DNA of 64,000 bases from Micropterus salmoides (Eukaryota; Chordata; Actinopteri; Centrarchiformes; Centrarchidae): NCBI RefSeq assembly GCF_014851395.1, contig NW_024040040.1, positions 14,373,403 to 14,437,402 on the forward strand. The letters run 5' to 3'. The notes below the pieces were generated by a model that was not told the DNA's origin, did not search any database, and saw only the letters and a list, made by a program, of their open reading frames with translations. How positions within the stretch are numbered: position 1 is the first letter of the stretch; every line of letters starts with the position of its first letter. Made by a program: the position numbers and the translations under genes. Below, piece by piece: positions 1-12,140 of the stretch.

Positions 1-515
1 GGTGCTGAACCACGTCTCCCACTCTTTAGACGTGATGGGGTAGCCTTTTTGTTGCTCTGGGGTTCCCATCCTGGCATTTTGAATGATAGAATCGTCCTTG
101 CACGATCTAAAAAAAGATCAAGGTCTCCCTCTACACGGTAGAGCTCTCCAGGCACAGATCCGCACCATTGTGTGGTATAGACTCCTTTTGAAGCACTCAT
201 ATCTTTACAGACTTTGTTTCTGAAGTAATTCCAGTCTTTGGCTGAAAAACTAATGTGCGGTGTGCTTTCACAAAGAAAAATTTCATCAAGCTCTCTTGTA
301 TAAAGATGAAACGATCCGTGCTCAAACAAGAATCCCGACATTCTAAAATCTTCCACCGCCCATTCAAACTGAGGTGCCCAAGCCTTTCGCTCCAGAAAAT
401 CAGCCAATGTCGTTGGGGGAGTCTTCTTTCTAGGAGCCATGTTCATTGCAACAGGATCTATAATTATATGTCGTTTTGGAGTCATTACTCCTAATTGATT
501 ACCTGCGATATCCAT
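1..515 (-). CDS. Unidentified ORF, truncated by the left edge
   Basis: An open frame of 171 codons runs from ATG at 515 off the window at base 1 with no stop. The start context is strong (A at -3, G at +4) and an in-frame TGA lies ten codons upstream (543-545), so the N-terminus is probably complete. It begins MDIAGNQLGVMTPKRHIIID; a basic stretch MAPRKKTPP lies near residue 27, followed by WAPQFEWAVEDFRMSGFLFE. Composition is ordinary and protein-like, rich in W, F and charged residues. The pattern FHLYTRELDE...ISFSAKDWNYFRNKV faintly recalls the PC4/p15 ssDNA-binding fold, which is only a hint. I do not recognise the family. It could be a host gene, a DNA-transposon protein or a viral relic. 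Confidence 0.55.
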   Translation of the reverse strand, partial: MDIAGNQLGVMTPKRHIIIDPVAMNMAPRKKTPPTTLADFLERKAWAPQFEWAVEDFRMSGFLFEHGSFHLYTRELDEIFLCESTPHISFSAKDWNYFRNKVCKDMSASKGVYTTQWCGSVPGELYRVEGDLDLFLDRARTILSFKMPGWEPQSNKKATPSRLKSGRRGSA

Positions 516-540
516 GATTGTGATGCTCTGTCTGATACAG

Positions 541-660
541 ATTCACCCAAAAAAATCGTTATGACCCCAATCTTTTTTTCTATATAATTTTTTTAATTTT
601 TTTTTTATATAATTAATTAATTTTGATTAATTAATAAAAAAAATAAAAAACTAATCAAAA
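541..660. other. AT-rich segment upstream of the left-edge ORF
   Basis: This stretch is nearly pure A/T with poly-T, TATATAA and repeated TTAATTAA blocks. It lies 25-145 bp upstream of the unidentified ORF's start and could be its promoter, part of a transposon end, or simple low-complexity DNA. Confidence 0.4.
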
Positions 661-721
661 ATGTATTCACGTGCACGACTGTTACGCGCATCATGCTTTG
701 CTAACCTTTATTTACTACTGA

Positions 722-849
722 CGTCCGCTAATCAGAAACAGAGGACACAACCTGCATCACTGCCGATGTCATTTGACCAGGGAGTGAATGGTGATTAATG
801 CGATTGTCAACAGCTTTTTTCATAGTGTTTGTTTTCGCCCCATGCTCAG
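722..849 (+). repeat. Left arm of an inverted repeat pair
   Basis: Bases 724-813 match the reverse complement of about 4,518-4,608 with roughly 6 mismatches in 90 bases. A further shared block, GCCCCATGCTCAG, lies inside after a length difference. Either two inverted copies of one interspersed repeat or the ends of an old element of 3.9 kb. Confidence 0.75.
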
Positions 850-1124
850 CTACATCTACACACCTGCACTGGGTTGCACTATCTCTGTATTATGTGAGGT
901 TAATGGGTTCTTAGGTTCATAACACAGGCACCCCATTACATATTGTTTAGAGTGTCAGTGTGTTTCTTCATGTATTGTTGTGTGATACTTTAGCTTTTTG
1001 GTATTTTTTAGTTATGTATTGTGCTCCAGTGCCCTGTACATCAGCAGGGCATTGTTAAAAAGTAAGTGTTAGATCCCACTTTTACCACAAGAGGGAGTAT
1101 ACTGTTAGTGAGTTACATTAGGAG

Positions 1125-1500
1125 CAGCCTCAACAAGGCAGTGCAGACCATGTTCATAACAATTCACCGATCTGTTTGTGTATGTTGGAGGTATGTTGCA
1201 AGCAGACATAATATATGAACGGAACGTACACAAGTAAGTAGACGTAAATAGACGTAAGACGTAAAAAGACCTTGTGGTGGTACATAAGAAATTGTGTCTG
1301 TACGTTACGTACATGCAGCTGTAATAAAAGGACCTACAGTACAAATCTGTATAAAGTAGGAGTGGTGCCAAATGTTTTCCTTTATTGGTATACTGTTATG
1401 TGAGAAGCCTCAACATAGCAGTGCATTTCTGTAACTTAACGTGAGTCTGAACTGACCATGCTGATAACAATGTTTCGATCTGTTTATGTATGTTGCAGAT
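1125..1500. repeat. Degenerate tandem repeat, two units about 280 bp apart
   Basis: The block AGCCTCAACA(A/T)(A/G)GCAGTGCA, then GACCATG and CGATCTGTTT(G/A)TGTATGTTG, occurs near 1,131-1,186 and again near 1,408-1,495. I see no coding potential in 856-2,440 other than this. Confidence 0.5.
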
Positions 1501-2499
1501 TTTAGTAGAGATATTCAAAGCCACACGTTTTTATTCAGATGTGCAACAATCACTTCTCTCCTAAGTTAGGGCATAAACTCAACACTAGAGGCTTAACTGC
1601 TAGTTAGATTTGAACAAAAACGATAACCAAAATTGGATGCACCATGGTTAACGTTGGGTATGGACTAAATGGAGTTCCAAAGTCTTTGAACATCTACAGA
1701 TATTCTTCAAAATGCATGTAAAATAGAGTCAATTTGAACCTAGACGAATTTTCAACTGCAAATCACCACAATCTTTATTAATGGGTTGGACTGTGTCTAC
1801 ATTCACAGGTTTGAGTAAACTGTCTTATCCGTTTGATTCATAATTTCATCTTCATTTATTGCCACCTGCATTTTGTCCCCATCAGCTAAATAAATCCACT
1901 GCACAGAAGGATATCAGCACTTTATTAAACAATGTATGTGCTTCACTGAATCAAATGTAATAGTGTTGAATCATTACTCCTTCCTCCACTACAGTTTAGT
2001 TTAAAATAAATGAAATGGTCCGTGTTAGTATGAATTCATATTTCTAGCACCACTGGATTAAAATCGAGACTTTGCTTTTTATTTACTCATTGCCATGGCG
2101 AATTGTAGTTTTCTTTTCATTCCCCACGTACTAACTCAGTGAACACGCTCAGGGTTGATACTAACTCAGTTTCACATCTCAGGCTCAATCAGCTCAGAGC
2201 TCCTGCCTCATCATCTCTCCTTTGCTTCATAGTGTTTTTTCTTTGTGACTAACCTTTTGTTTCTTTTACCTCTGCCTCACGTTTGCCTTCTGCTGGACAG
2301 CCAGCCATGCGTCCCCCATTCGCCATTGCCCACGTCATCTTGTCTGACATTATTCACAAACTTCCTTCAGATGCCTTCAGATCTCCAACCCTAGTCATCT
2401 TTCGTTAATCTAATGCCCCTACACCATCACAATACTGTGGGCACAATGCATCATTTTTCACCTACTACCTCTATGATCCCAAAGAGGTGATAAAGCCGC

Positions 2500-3070
2500 T
2501 GAACTCCTCCACCTGCACCTCCACAATTTTTTTTCAAAGAACCCCTTAGACCCATCTGTGATAAGCAACTACAGACCAGTATCCAATATCCCTTTTCCTA
2601 GTAAAATATTTGAAAAGGATGTCTACAAACAACTGCATAATTACCTGTCCCTCCACAATCTATACGATGTGCATCAATAGGGCTTCAGGACCAACTGCAG
2701 CACTGAAACAGCTTTGAAGTAGTTAGTGATCAAAAGATCAACAATGCTGCAAACCTTCTATCCTAGTATTTCTAGAACAGACTGCAGCCTTAGATACTGT
2801 CAACCACAGCATTTTAATCAGTAAACTAGAAAATTAATTTGGGCAATGTGGCTGTGTCTTAAAGGGACTCTCTTCCTATCCAACTGGCAGGACATTCTCT
2901 GTGTCTCTTGACAACTTTTAAACTGGCAATTATGACATTTTCTTTGAGGTCCCACAATGCTCAGTTGTGTATTTCACTTTCACATGATATCCTCAGCCCT
3001 ATTAATGACCTTGACAACTGTATCAGTGACATCAAGTACTGGATGATCAAAAACTTTTTGCAGTAAAAAA
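2500..3070 (+). pseudogene. LINE reverse transcriptase relic (L2/Rex-like)
   Basis: Broken frames read SNYRPVSNIPFPSKIFEK, then VYKQLHNYLSLHNLYDVHQ, GFRTNCSTETAL, a decayed 'AFDTVNHSIL' region and finally DIKYWMIKNFLQ. These are consecutive blocks of the reverse-transcriptase domain of non-LTR retrotransposons common in fish. Many stops and frameshifts show it is dead. The run of A at 3,065-3,078 may be internal. A LINE-like 3' tail follows at about 3,265-3,345. Confidence 0.8.
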
Positions 3071-3264
3071 AAAAAAAAGGCGGAGATCCTGTTGGAGAAA
3101 ACCATATTACCATTATGACCTTACTGCTGTTTACATTCATACACAAATTTAAAAAAAATGCACTGGACAATTACTTCCTGGGTGTATGTGTGTATGTATG
3201 TATATTTGTAAAGTACTAACTGCATAGGCCATGTTGTATGTTACCATATTCAAATGTATATCTA

Positions 3265-3345
3265 ACTATCTGTTATGTTCTGTGTGTGTAGCATACGGAG
3301 ACTACAAACTTTCCTGCCCTATGGAATAAAGTTCTTTTGTTTTGT
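3265..3345 (+). repeat. LINE 3' tail fragment
   Basis: TTCTGTGTGTGTAGCAT, GACTACAAACTTTC and an AATAAA-type end here match a second copy at about 49,560-49,645, so both are 3' ends of one LINE family. Confidence 0.55.
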
Positions 3346-4423
3346 CTCCATGTGATGAGTCCAGGTTTTGTCAACAGTGCCAGTTCAGATCAATGTAAAT
3401 GGGGGAAGAACAGGGCTGTGTTAAATATATAATGTTGCTTCTTAAACTGCAAAACTTGGAAATTAGAGTGTCATGGCTCAGAAGGTAAATATTTATATCT
3501 TACAAATAGTTTTTAAAAGACTTGTTTTCAGGATGAAAAAAAATTACGTCATATAAACATGTGCAGGTCAGGCTTTGTGAGGTGACGTCGCTGTCTCTAT
3601 CTGTAATTACCTGGTGTAGGAAGCTTCTATACATAATTGAAGAACACTGATTTTAACATTTAATTATTGTAAAATTGGAAGTATAATAAAATGTTATGCC
3701 CATTTCCACTTTTATTTCGCTGCCTCTACAAATTAGCAAATTCTTCCAAAGACAGCAGAACAAATGACAAACTACATAATCATAACTAAAAGCCAAATTA
3801 GCCCTAATATCTTTCTAATTTCAGCGGCACCCACCACTAGAAGCAAATAAGGTATAGCCATAGACTGGGTATAGCACAACACTTGATCATAGAAACTGTG
3901 CAAGTCCATAGGCTGTATGATCATGTATACTAGTTAAGAAAGAAAGGAAGAAAGGAAATTCAGGTGCAACAGCAGCAATTATATATGACGAAAATAAAAG
4001 TCAAGCAGCTTCTCCCGTCAGACTGCACCTCTGTGCTATTTAATGCATAATATAATGAGCAAAATAAAACACGGTAATTATAGATCACATAGAAACTTTG
4101 CAAGATAAAATACAAGCCTTTCAATGAAGAGTAAATTATGTCTAAGTGAGAAAAAAAGTCCTGAGTGGATCCAGAAGTTACTGAATCAGCTTTCCAACTT
4201 GTGGTGTGACCCAGTGGACTGGGACTCTGCTGCAGATGGCTGATCCAAAGCTGTGACACCAAGTGTTCCTTCATGTCTAGGTGAAACATCTTTGTCTGCA
4301 GGGGGAGGACAAGTTAGTGGGGAAAAAAACAAACAAAAATAAACAGTGGAGCTTGCGTTAACCTCAAACACCTCTAGTGTAGACTTTAAGCCCTAATAGG
4401 GCAAGTGAGCGGGAGCCAGGAGT

Positions 4424-4610
4424 CTGAGCATGGGGCAATAACAAACACAGGGACAGACGGGAACACTCGAAACATAGTGAAGTGAAAGAACAAAAGGAGA
4501 CACTATAGGAAAACACTGATGACAATCGCATTAGTCACCATTCACTCCCTGGTCAAATGACATCTGCAGTGATGCAGGTAGTGTCCTCTGTTACTGATTA
4601 GCAGATGTCT
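4424..4610 (-). repeat. Right arm of an inverted repeat pair
   Basis: Inverted counterpart of 722-849. This arm carries about 60 extra bases between the shared core and the GCCCCATGCTCAG block, so the two copies differ by an indel. Confidence 0.75.
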
Positions 4611-4761
4611 ATCAGGGCTCAACATTACATCCATACGTGTGTAGTAGTAATAATACCATATTAGGTCTGCCGGCAGAATATTTAAAGAGGTGGTATTATG
4701 CTCATTTTCAGGTTCAAAATCTTATTTAGGGGGTTGTACCACAACAGGTTTACACTATATT

Positions 4762-5075
4762 TTTGGGGTGGTGCGGTGATGCAGTGGTTAGCACTGTCAC
4801 CTCACAGCAAGAAGGTTGTGGGTTCAAAGCCCGGCCTTTCTGTGTGGAGTTTGCATGTTCTCCCCTGCGTGGGTTCTCTCCGGGTGCTCCGGCTTCCTCC
4901 CACCATCCAAAGACATGCAGGCTAGGTTAATTGGTGTCTCCAAAATTGTCCTTAGGTGTGGATGTGAGTGATTGTCTATGTGTGGCCGTGCGATGGACTG
5001 GCGACCTGTCCAGGGCGTACCCCGCCTTTTGCCCGATGTCAGCTGGCATTGGCTGACGACAGATGGGACACCATA
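4762..5075 (+). repeat. Teleost interspersed repeat with tRNA-like boxes, nested in the MITE
   Basis: GGTGCGGTGATGCAGTGGTTAGCAC resembles a Pol III A box and GGTTCAAAGCC a B box. The body (CTTTCTGTGTGGAGTTTGC..., TCCAAAGACATGCAGG, GACTGGCGACCTGTCCAGGG) is the very common fish repeat of this kind. AT-rich ATATTTTTG-like sequence on both sides may be the target duplication. Confidence 0.75.
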
Positions 5076-5217
5076 TTTTTTGTCATACATTGCTGCAGCT
5101 CTTTTCACCCTGAAGGCTTAGTTTTAGCTATGGAGTGATACATTTTGTCTCTAAATGATCTTTGAGACACCAATTAGCCAGTAGCCGCTTGGCGAGCATT
5201 ATATGAGGCGCATTTAG

Positions 5218-5249
5218 CTTTCATCCCTGTGATGTCACAGGGATGAAAG
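5218..5249. repeat. Perfect 15-bp palindrome
   Basis: CTTTCATCCCTGTGA, a 2-bp centre TG, then its exact reverse complement. It lies inside the right half of the MITE and could form a hairpin or bind a dimeric protein; it may be a normal part of the element. Confidence 0.85.
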
Positions 5250-6783
5250 GGAAGCAGCTGGACTACAAACGAGCTTTCAAGCAGTCCAGAGCAGAGCTTT
5301 CTGTGGGAGATGGGAAATCCCTTTGTGGTGGACTTTGGGCTTTTTCACTTTGCAAACCTATTACATGCACAAAAAAGATATAACTCAATAAAGGAGAGGG
5401 AGAAAGCCAAAAAGCATAATACCACGTAAGCGTAAATTTACCGTATTTTCAGCTCTTCTAAAAATAAAAAATACATTGAAAACCAACTGGTTGTATTTGA
5501 AATGTTTGCTACATTTTCCCCTCTGACAAAGCACGAAGCAGTAGAACATTAGCCATTAGCTGTAACAGTGACGGGAAGTCAACAGCATCCACCACTACAA
5601 GAGGAAGAAGAGCGGAGAGAGGGGTCCAGGATGGATGATGCATTCCTGTATGAGTATCTGATAAGTATTTCACTTACATTTGCCCCAGGGGTGGAAATGA
5701 ACTTTTTGGCTCACCTGCCAAGGTGGCTGGTAGATTTTTACCAGCCACAACAATAAATTGCCTTTTGTGTCACATATGTTTCCGTCCTTTTAATTGAGAT
5801 AATAAAGGTATTATGTTAAATACAAACTTAAGAGGCCAGAGTGAAATTTGAAACATTATTGCTATTAAATGTACTATTATGTAAATAATGTTATCAATTT
5901 ACATAAGCTTATTAATTATTCAACTTAAATCTCATCACTGCTCACTCTTGTCATGCTTTATCATTCAACTTAATCTCTGGGGAGGACAACAGGACCATTA
6001 GAAAATCTGACAGTGTGTCAGACACTGACTGAACTACCTGCAGCAGCAACACAACAGTTGGGTTATTCCGTAAAGATACAGTTGTAATAAGATTTCAAAC
6101 TATCAGCAAGAACACAACAAGGAGTTAAGTTAAACAGACACAAGCAGCCACAGCAGGACATTTAACCAATATTTTAAAAAGTACAAAAACAATGCTAAAG
6201 GGTACCCAGGGCATTAAAAAGCAACACCAAAAGGTATTGACCAAACGTCCAAATGTGAAGAGTTGGGAATGAGAATGGGTTGAACGAGCCCATTCCGAAC
6301 TTAAAAACTTGCTTGGCCAAGTGACACCAAATTTCTGCTTACGTATGGTTAACGTTGCCACTTCCAATAAAGAGCAGTGCACAGCTGCTTCCCAGAGACT
6401 TCCGAGTCCCAAACGGGGCTAAGTAGCACACAACATGTGGCATACCAGTTATTATTTCAACCAAAGACTGTTTGTGCTGAAAAACAATAATAAGACCTAT
6501 AGTATGTGAAACAAAACAACATAATGCCACTGACAATTTCTCTAAGTTATGAATTTTAGAATTGTTCCATATGAATTAAGAAAATTCATCTTGAAACTAA
6601 CACATTTTGTTGTGTGTGATTGATCTCCTAACACATACATCTCTATAATCATTACAACTCACCACAGCTCGGTGTTTTATCAGGTAACACAAGTCAGGAC
6701 TAATAAAGTGACAAAAGCAATATTATTAACAGGAACCCATGTGAAGTTTGAAAAGCAGCAGCTGAATTTGACTGCTCACCCTG

Positions 6784-6922
<139 letters not shown>

Positions 6923-7247
6923 GGGAAAGAGGACAGGCAACATTTATTGACAACAGCTGCTCCACTCGATAAGAAGAGGCATAAAATCAATCAAACTGAT
7001 TGGTAGACAAGAGAGAGGGAGGGAGGAGGAGGAGGAGACTACGGAGGGCTGGAGAGGAAGTCATAAAGCACAAAAAGAGGGCTAAATATAAATAATTGGA
7101 AACACTCTGATCTTCTACTTAGGTAAAAGTACCACAATGTAAAAATATTCTAATACAAGTAAAAACAACTCACATATCTGAAAAGTGACAAGATGCCCCA
7201 ACTAGGAAGATTTTTCTGTAAGAGGAGACCGTGTTTCTCTGTCATAG

Positions 7248-7250
<3 letters not shown>

Positions 7251-7294
<44 letters not shown>
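7251..7294. repeat. (AC)22 microsatellite
   Basis: An uninterrupted AC tract of 44 bases. Confidence 0.98.
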
Positions 7295-7298
<4 letters not shown>

Positions 7299-9639
7299 AA
7301 AAATATAATTCAGTGGCTGAAACACTAATTGTGATTTAGAAAAAGGGAATGACTTTGTAGCTAGCAGCACTGCTTGGAAGAACAGCAGAGAAATGTCAGC
7401 TTCCTGCCACTGGCACTTGGACTCCGTTCAGTTTGAGAAGGGGGGATACACATTAATCAGATTAGTTTGTTTCTGCACTTGTAAGTGGAGACAGTCAGCA
7501 GTGTGATGCAGTCTGTGTCCCATAATTAGCCTCCGCCAACATGAAACAGGCGATCACCTCACTTCTGTTCTAGTCCATTTAAACGACTGGGGGGCAGCTA
7601 AATTAACTATAAAACTAAGCGCTCAATTTGGCGAAAGAACTTTCAAACAATGGATTATGTTTACATCAAAACTAATGCACATATGATTTATGCATTTCCT
7701 CAGCAGATAAAAATCTTAAATACTACAAATCGTGTACTCTGATGCAGGGACAGATCAGTAACAAATACTGGAAAACCATTCACAGAACTTTCAAATTCAC
7801 ATTAAAAAGTATTAAATACATAAATGCATAGTTCTCACAGTTATAGCCAACTGCACAAGGCCTACAGTGTTGTTGTAGCTCACTACACATTACCTTCTGC
7901 ACAGGCTCAGTCACAAGTTAAATACAGTCAACAGGTGAGTAAGTTAAACCGCCAATAAAAGCAAAACAAGACCCATTTCAAATTAGTCAAAGCCTCGGCA
8001 ACTCATTAGACTGCAGCAACAACACAACAGCTTTAGTTAAAACCAAACATACAGAGCATGACAGGACTTCAAACGATCAGCAATCACACAGCAAACAGTT
8101 AAGTTAAACACACACAAGCAGCCACGGCGGGACATTTAATGTTAACCATCACGAAAGAAACCAGCAAGCAGTCAGACAAACAGATAATCTCCTTACCTTG
8201 ATAAAGATGAAGTATCCATTGCTGCTTTAACATTAATTTTGTTTGTTTGTGGACAGAAGTCTTCCTCTCCTCGTTTGCTGACACCATTAGCATCACTGTA
8301 AAGCTAGCTAACTAACGTTGGTAAACTACCGGTTGTTTCATTTAAATTATGTTAACTTTCTTTTGTTTGTCCTGTTATCAGTATGCGACAGGCTTCACTT
8401 CACAATGACGAGTCCGTTTACAGTTTGGCAGTGTCATTACAGTGGCAGCTTTACTGTTTGATAGTTAATTATTTTTTAATCAAAGGATGCCAAATTTCAC
8501 CTGGCATCCTTTCCTTCGGTAGACTTCAGTAAGGGTGCAATGCCATTTTTGACCACACAGGCTTGCTGACATTAGCCAGTCGATAGAACCCAGAGGGGAG
8601 CTGTTTCACTCCTTTGAGGGCGCTCAAAAAGTGAAAAATGGGGAAGACATGAAAATGAAATAAGTTCCTGCTATGTTACAACGATAATGAGTAAATATTT
8701 TTATAACAATTATACGTTGAATAGTGAAGGAGTCATGTCTGGCCTTAGCTGAGGGGAAAACCAGCATGAGTGTCACACTCCTTCTTGCATTGGCTGTGAA
8801 TGTCTGGACATAAATCAGGTACCATTATCTTCCAGCAAGAACATTATTATTAAGAGACAAGGCTGGTTTTCAGCACCCATGTGAAAACAACCTTGTGTTT
8901 CACTTAATACTTTGCTCCTTGAAGTTAAATATCTTTTTTCTATATAGGCTACCCTAAAATCACAGATTTGTCAAAGGCTTTTACAATCTGAACAACAGAT
9001 GACACTATATAAGGAGAAACCACTCCACAAAAATGAAAATGATCGTTATGAAAAACATAAGGTATGATATTCACACTTTTGGAATATTAACAAAATAAAT
9101 GCTCATATCAGTTCAGAAAATTGACCAGCTGCTTCCAAACATACTGTCATATTTAAACATACTTTATTAACAAAAAGCAACATTAACAAAGTTGTGCTAG
9201 CATAATAGCCACAGACATTACCCTAAACATTAGCAACACATATAACAATAGCCATACAGTATTTAAATATGCTATTGCCTTATTTTTACATACTTTATTT
9301 GTATGCATTTACAAATATTTGTATACATTGTGTAGTAAACCCATTTTAGATTTATTTTTTTAGAGTATCAACGCTGCTAATTCTCAGAACGTATAGCTTA
9401 TGAAATCATGTGGAGCTCCCAGGGAATTGAAGAATTCAGCAGTGGCCTTGAGTGAAGAGAAAGATGTGTATGCATACAGTATATTGTTATTGTGTACTCC
9501 AGATGACGCCTACAGACCCTTAAGCTTTCAGCTAACTAGAAGTCTTAAAGGCTCAGATTGTCTTGCATTGTATTTGATTCTATTGTGTGTCAGGACATTG
9601 ACGAGAGTGACAAAGGAGTGACAAGACCAGAGGACAGAT

Positions 9640-9668
9640 ATATAGATAGATAGATAGATAGATAGATA
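9640..9668. repeat. (TAGA)n microsatellite
   Basis: About seven TAGA units. Confidence 0.95.
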
Positions 9669-12134
9669 AAGTTTCTGCACAATTTCCCTCGTTTAGAGAA
9701 CATGTAGACTGGAGGTGCTAGAAAATATAATAGAAGAAGCGACGAGAGAAAGAAGGAGCTACTCAACAGAAAATATTTCAATTGTTGAAATCTTCCTTAA
9801 AAATCTTAATGCTCATTAAACACTAATCAATTCATAAGCTTCCCTGTTGTGAGTATGTGTGTGTGTGTGTGTGCGCGCATCCATCCTCAAAACATCTCCC
9901 TTTAAAAGTCAGGCCGTAATAATGAGAAAGCCCTTTGAACGGACAAAAGAGGAGCCCCCCCCCCCAAAAAACAATGTGTACTGAGTCCTGAACAATTGGT
10001 GGCAAATAACAGCAATTTCACAGCTAATTCGTAGATTTCACGTGTGGATGCCTCCATCACCTCCCTCCATTTAATGCTGTGAATAGAGACACGCGCTGAC
10101 ATTACAACCGTGAGATGAGATTCAGTGTGTGTGTGTGTGCACGTACACATGCAGGTATTAGGTCTAATGACTTAAGCCTAGTTTGAGTGTCAGACCTACT
10201 GCTGGGCACAGAAACGTACAGAAACGTACAGAAACACAAACACACTCTGTTGTCACTACAGGTGTCAACATGACTGTAGTTGAGAGCTGATTATTAATTG
10301 GTGATCAAATGAAATCCATACAAATCAATTCCCTTGGATTGTTCAGATTGCCAGCGTGTCCAGAGTACATAATTATGATACACAGCTCATGTGAAATAAT
10401 AGTATATTCCCACAAAACAACATTTTTTAACCTTTTATAAAATTTATAAAAACACTTTGTTTGCTGGTGGTTTTCATTCTGCTGACGTCCTCTGATGATG
10501 TGTGGAAGGGACCGGTGACTCTAAAGCAAGGGGAGTGGCTACATTACATTTTGTAATGAAAAGTCTTGAACTTTAATAAGAGCAGTAAAATGAGCTTGTG
10601 AAGTGAAATGTTGTGGGCAAAACTTGGGGAACACCAGATGGTCAGTATCGCTCTGGACTAGCTACAGAATAAAGGAACAAGAGGGGAGGGCCCAGGACTG
10701 AGCCCTGTGCAACCTCTATCACCTGGCAGCGTGGTTCAAACACAGTTCTTTAAAATTTCACCTGGACAGAGCGAGCAGAGTTAGATGAGATATGGAAACA
10801 CCTCACATCTGACAGGGTGGTATCAATCTTCTCATCTAACTCTTGTTAAGAAAGGGTATTCCCATAACGCCAAACCTTTCCTTTAACCCTCATCTCCCAC
10901 TAGAAGAGGATTTTGCGCATAGCACTTTACAGGATTACAATGAAATTCTCATATTTTTAACAGTCACCTGTTGCTTATTGCAGCTGATATCTACCCAGTG
11001 CCTTTGATTCTGAGTTACATGCAGACATTTCACTGCCAGTCCCATTTCTGTCTCTTCATTATGTGTACTCCATATGTTGAGTATTTTCATATGATCGGGG
11101 GTGGGAATTCACCTTAACCTAACATTGTTTGTTACAGCCCTCACAAACACACGCAAACACCTACCTATTGTGCTTCCAGCCATCGAAGATCAAGCAGTTC
11201 AAGATGAAGGAAGCGGCCTAAACTGGTGGTGAAAAGGTTGTAAAGGTCTTGGTTACACCTGAAATTACACCTCCCACCTCTCTATATATTTTAGAATCTA
11301 TACTAAGTAATACACCATAAAAATTAAATTATAAGGTAGACATACTGCATATTTATAGTTGAAGTTTTTAGAGTTTATGAAATAGGTGGCAAGACATTAA
11401 GACTTTTGGTCGTTCTGCTCTCGGTTTGCTGAAAAAAGCTGAAGCTACTGAAAAAAGCCATCTGAAGGAAGGTAGAGAGGTCCACAATAAACATGCACAG
11501 CCACTTTTCACCATCTACTTTTCATATGTTTCCCTTCTTCCCCAGATTTCACCTCTGACAGTCTTGGCCTAGATATTTCTTCATCCTTGTCAGACACACT
11601 AGCAGGTCTCATCGGCTGCCAGCTGTGGAGGAGAGGACGTGGAGATCAACGCAGATGAGAAGTGAAAAGGATGAAGAGCATCCAATCGATCCAAAACCTC
11701 CATCCTAATCTTGTTGACGTCCTCAGATGCTGCAGACGGCAGCCCTGAAGCAACTTTGGGGAACACATTAAATTTAAAATTTGTCTCTTTTTTTTTTTTT
11801 TTAACCATTTCATGGTAAAAAATTTTCATTTTTAACACAGTTAAATGGTATCTTAGTTTGAGACAACACAGAATAAACAAGCACAGGTTGGTTAGATGAA
11901 CACACTCATGAAATCTGTTTGATTGTATCTGATCAGCTTCAGATATTAAGAAACTCCTCAGGTGCATTTAATTTGTCAACTCAGATTTTTAACAGGCCTC
12001 AAAGAGGTCTGACACAACAGAAACACTCTACTGCAGCCCTGTGGCTGATAAAAGAAATGCAGCTACAAATAATCAAGGCCGGAGGAAAAAAAAAAATCAC
12101 ATTATTTCAGGTTTTATAGTTCGACTTCTGGCTT

Positions 12135-12140
12135 TTATTT
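12135..12140 (-). terminator. Candidate atp11a polyadenylation signal
   Basis: AATAAA on the minus strand follows an upstream TGTA element within about 20 nt, so cleavage would fall near 12,110-12,125. It was chosen because the sequence further down has no clear link to the gene. 3' end reads would settle it. Confidence 0.4.

Larger units (their letters stand above)
4690..5425. mobile_element. Non-autonomous DNA transposon (MITE) split by a nested repeat
   Basis: It starts GTGGTATTATGC and ends with the inverse GCATAATACCAC. The inside holds features I know from an abundant percomorph repeat: the 'gggggttgtaccacaacagg' block and the 'ggactttgggctttttcac' block near the end. It is interrupted at about 4,762 by a separate repeat. 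The superfamily is uncertain, and there is no coding sequence. Confidence 0.7.

Noticed and set aside
4780..4840. tRNA-like A and B boxes
   Set aside because: They belong to SINE-like repeats here and at 58,071-58,342. No cloverleaf or anticodon arm of a real tRNA can be folded.
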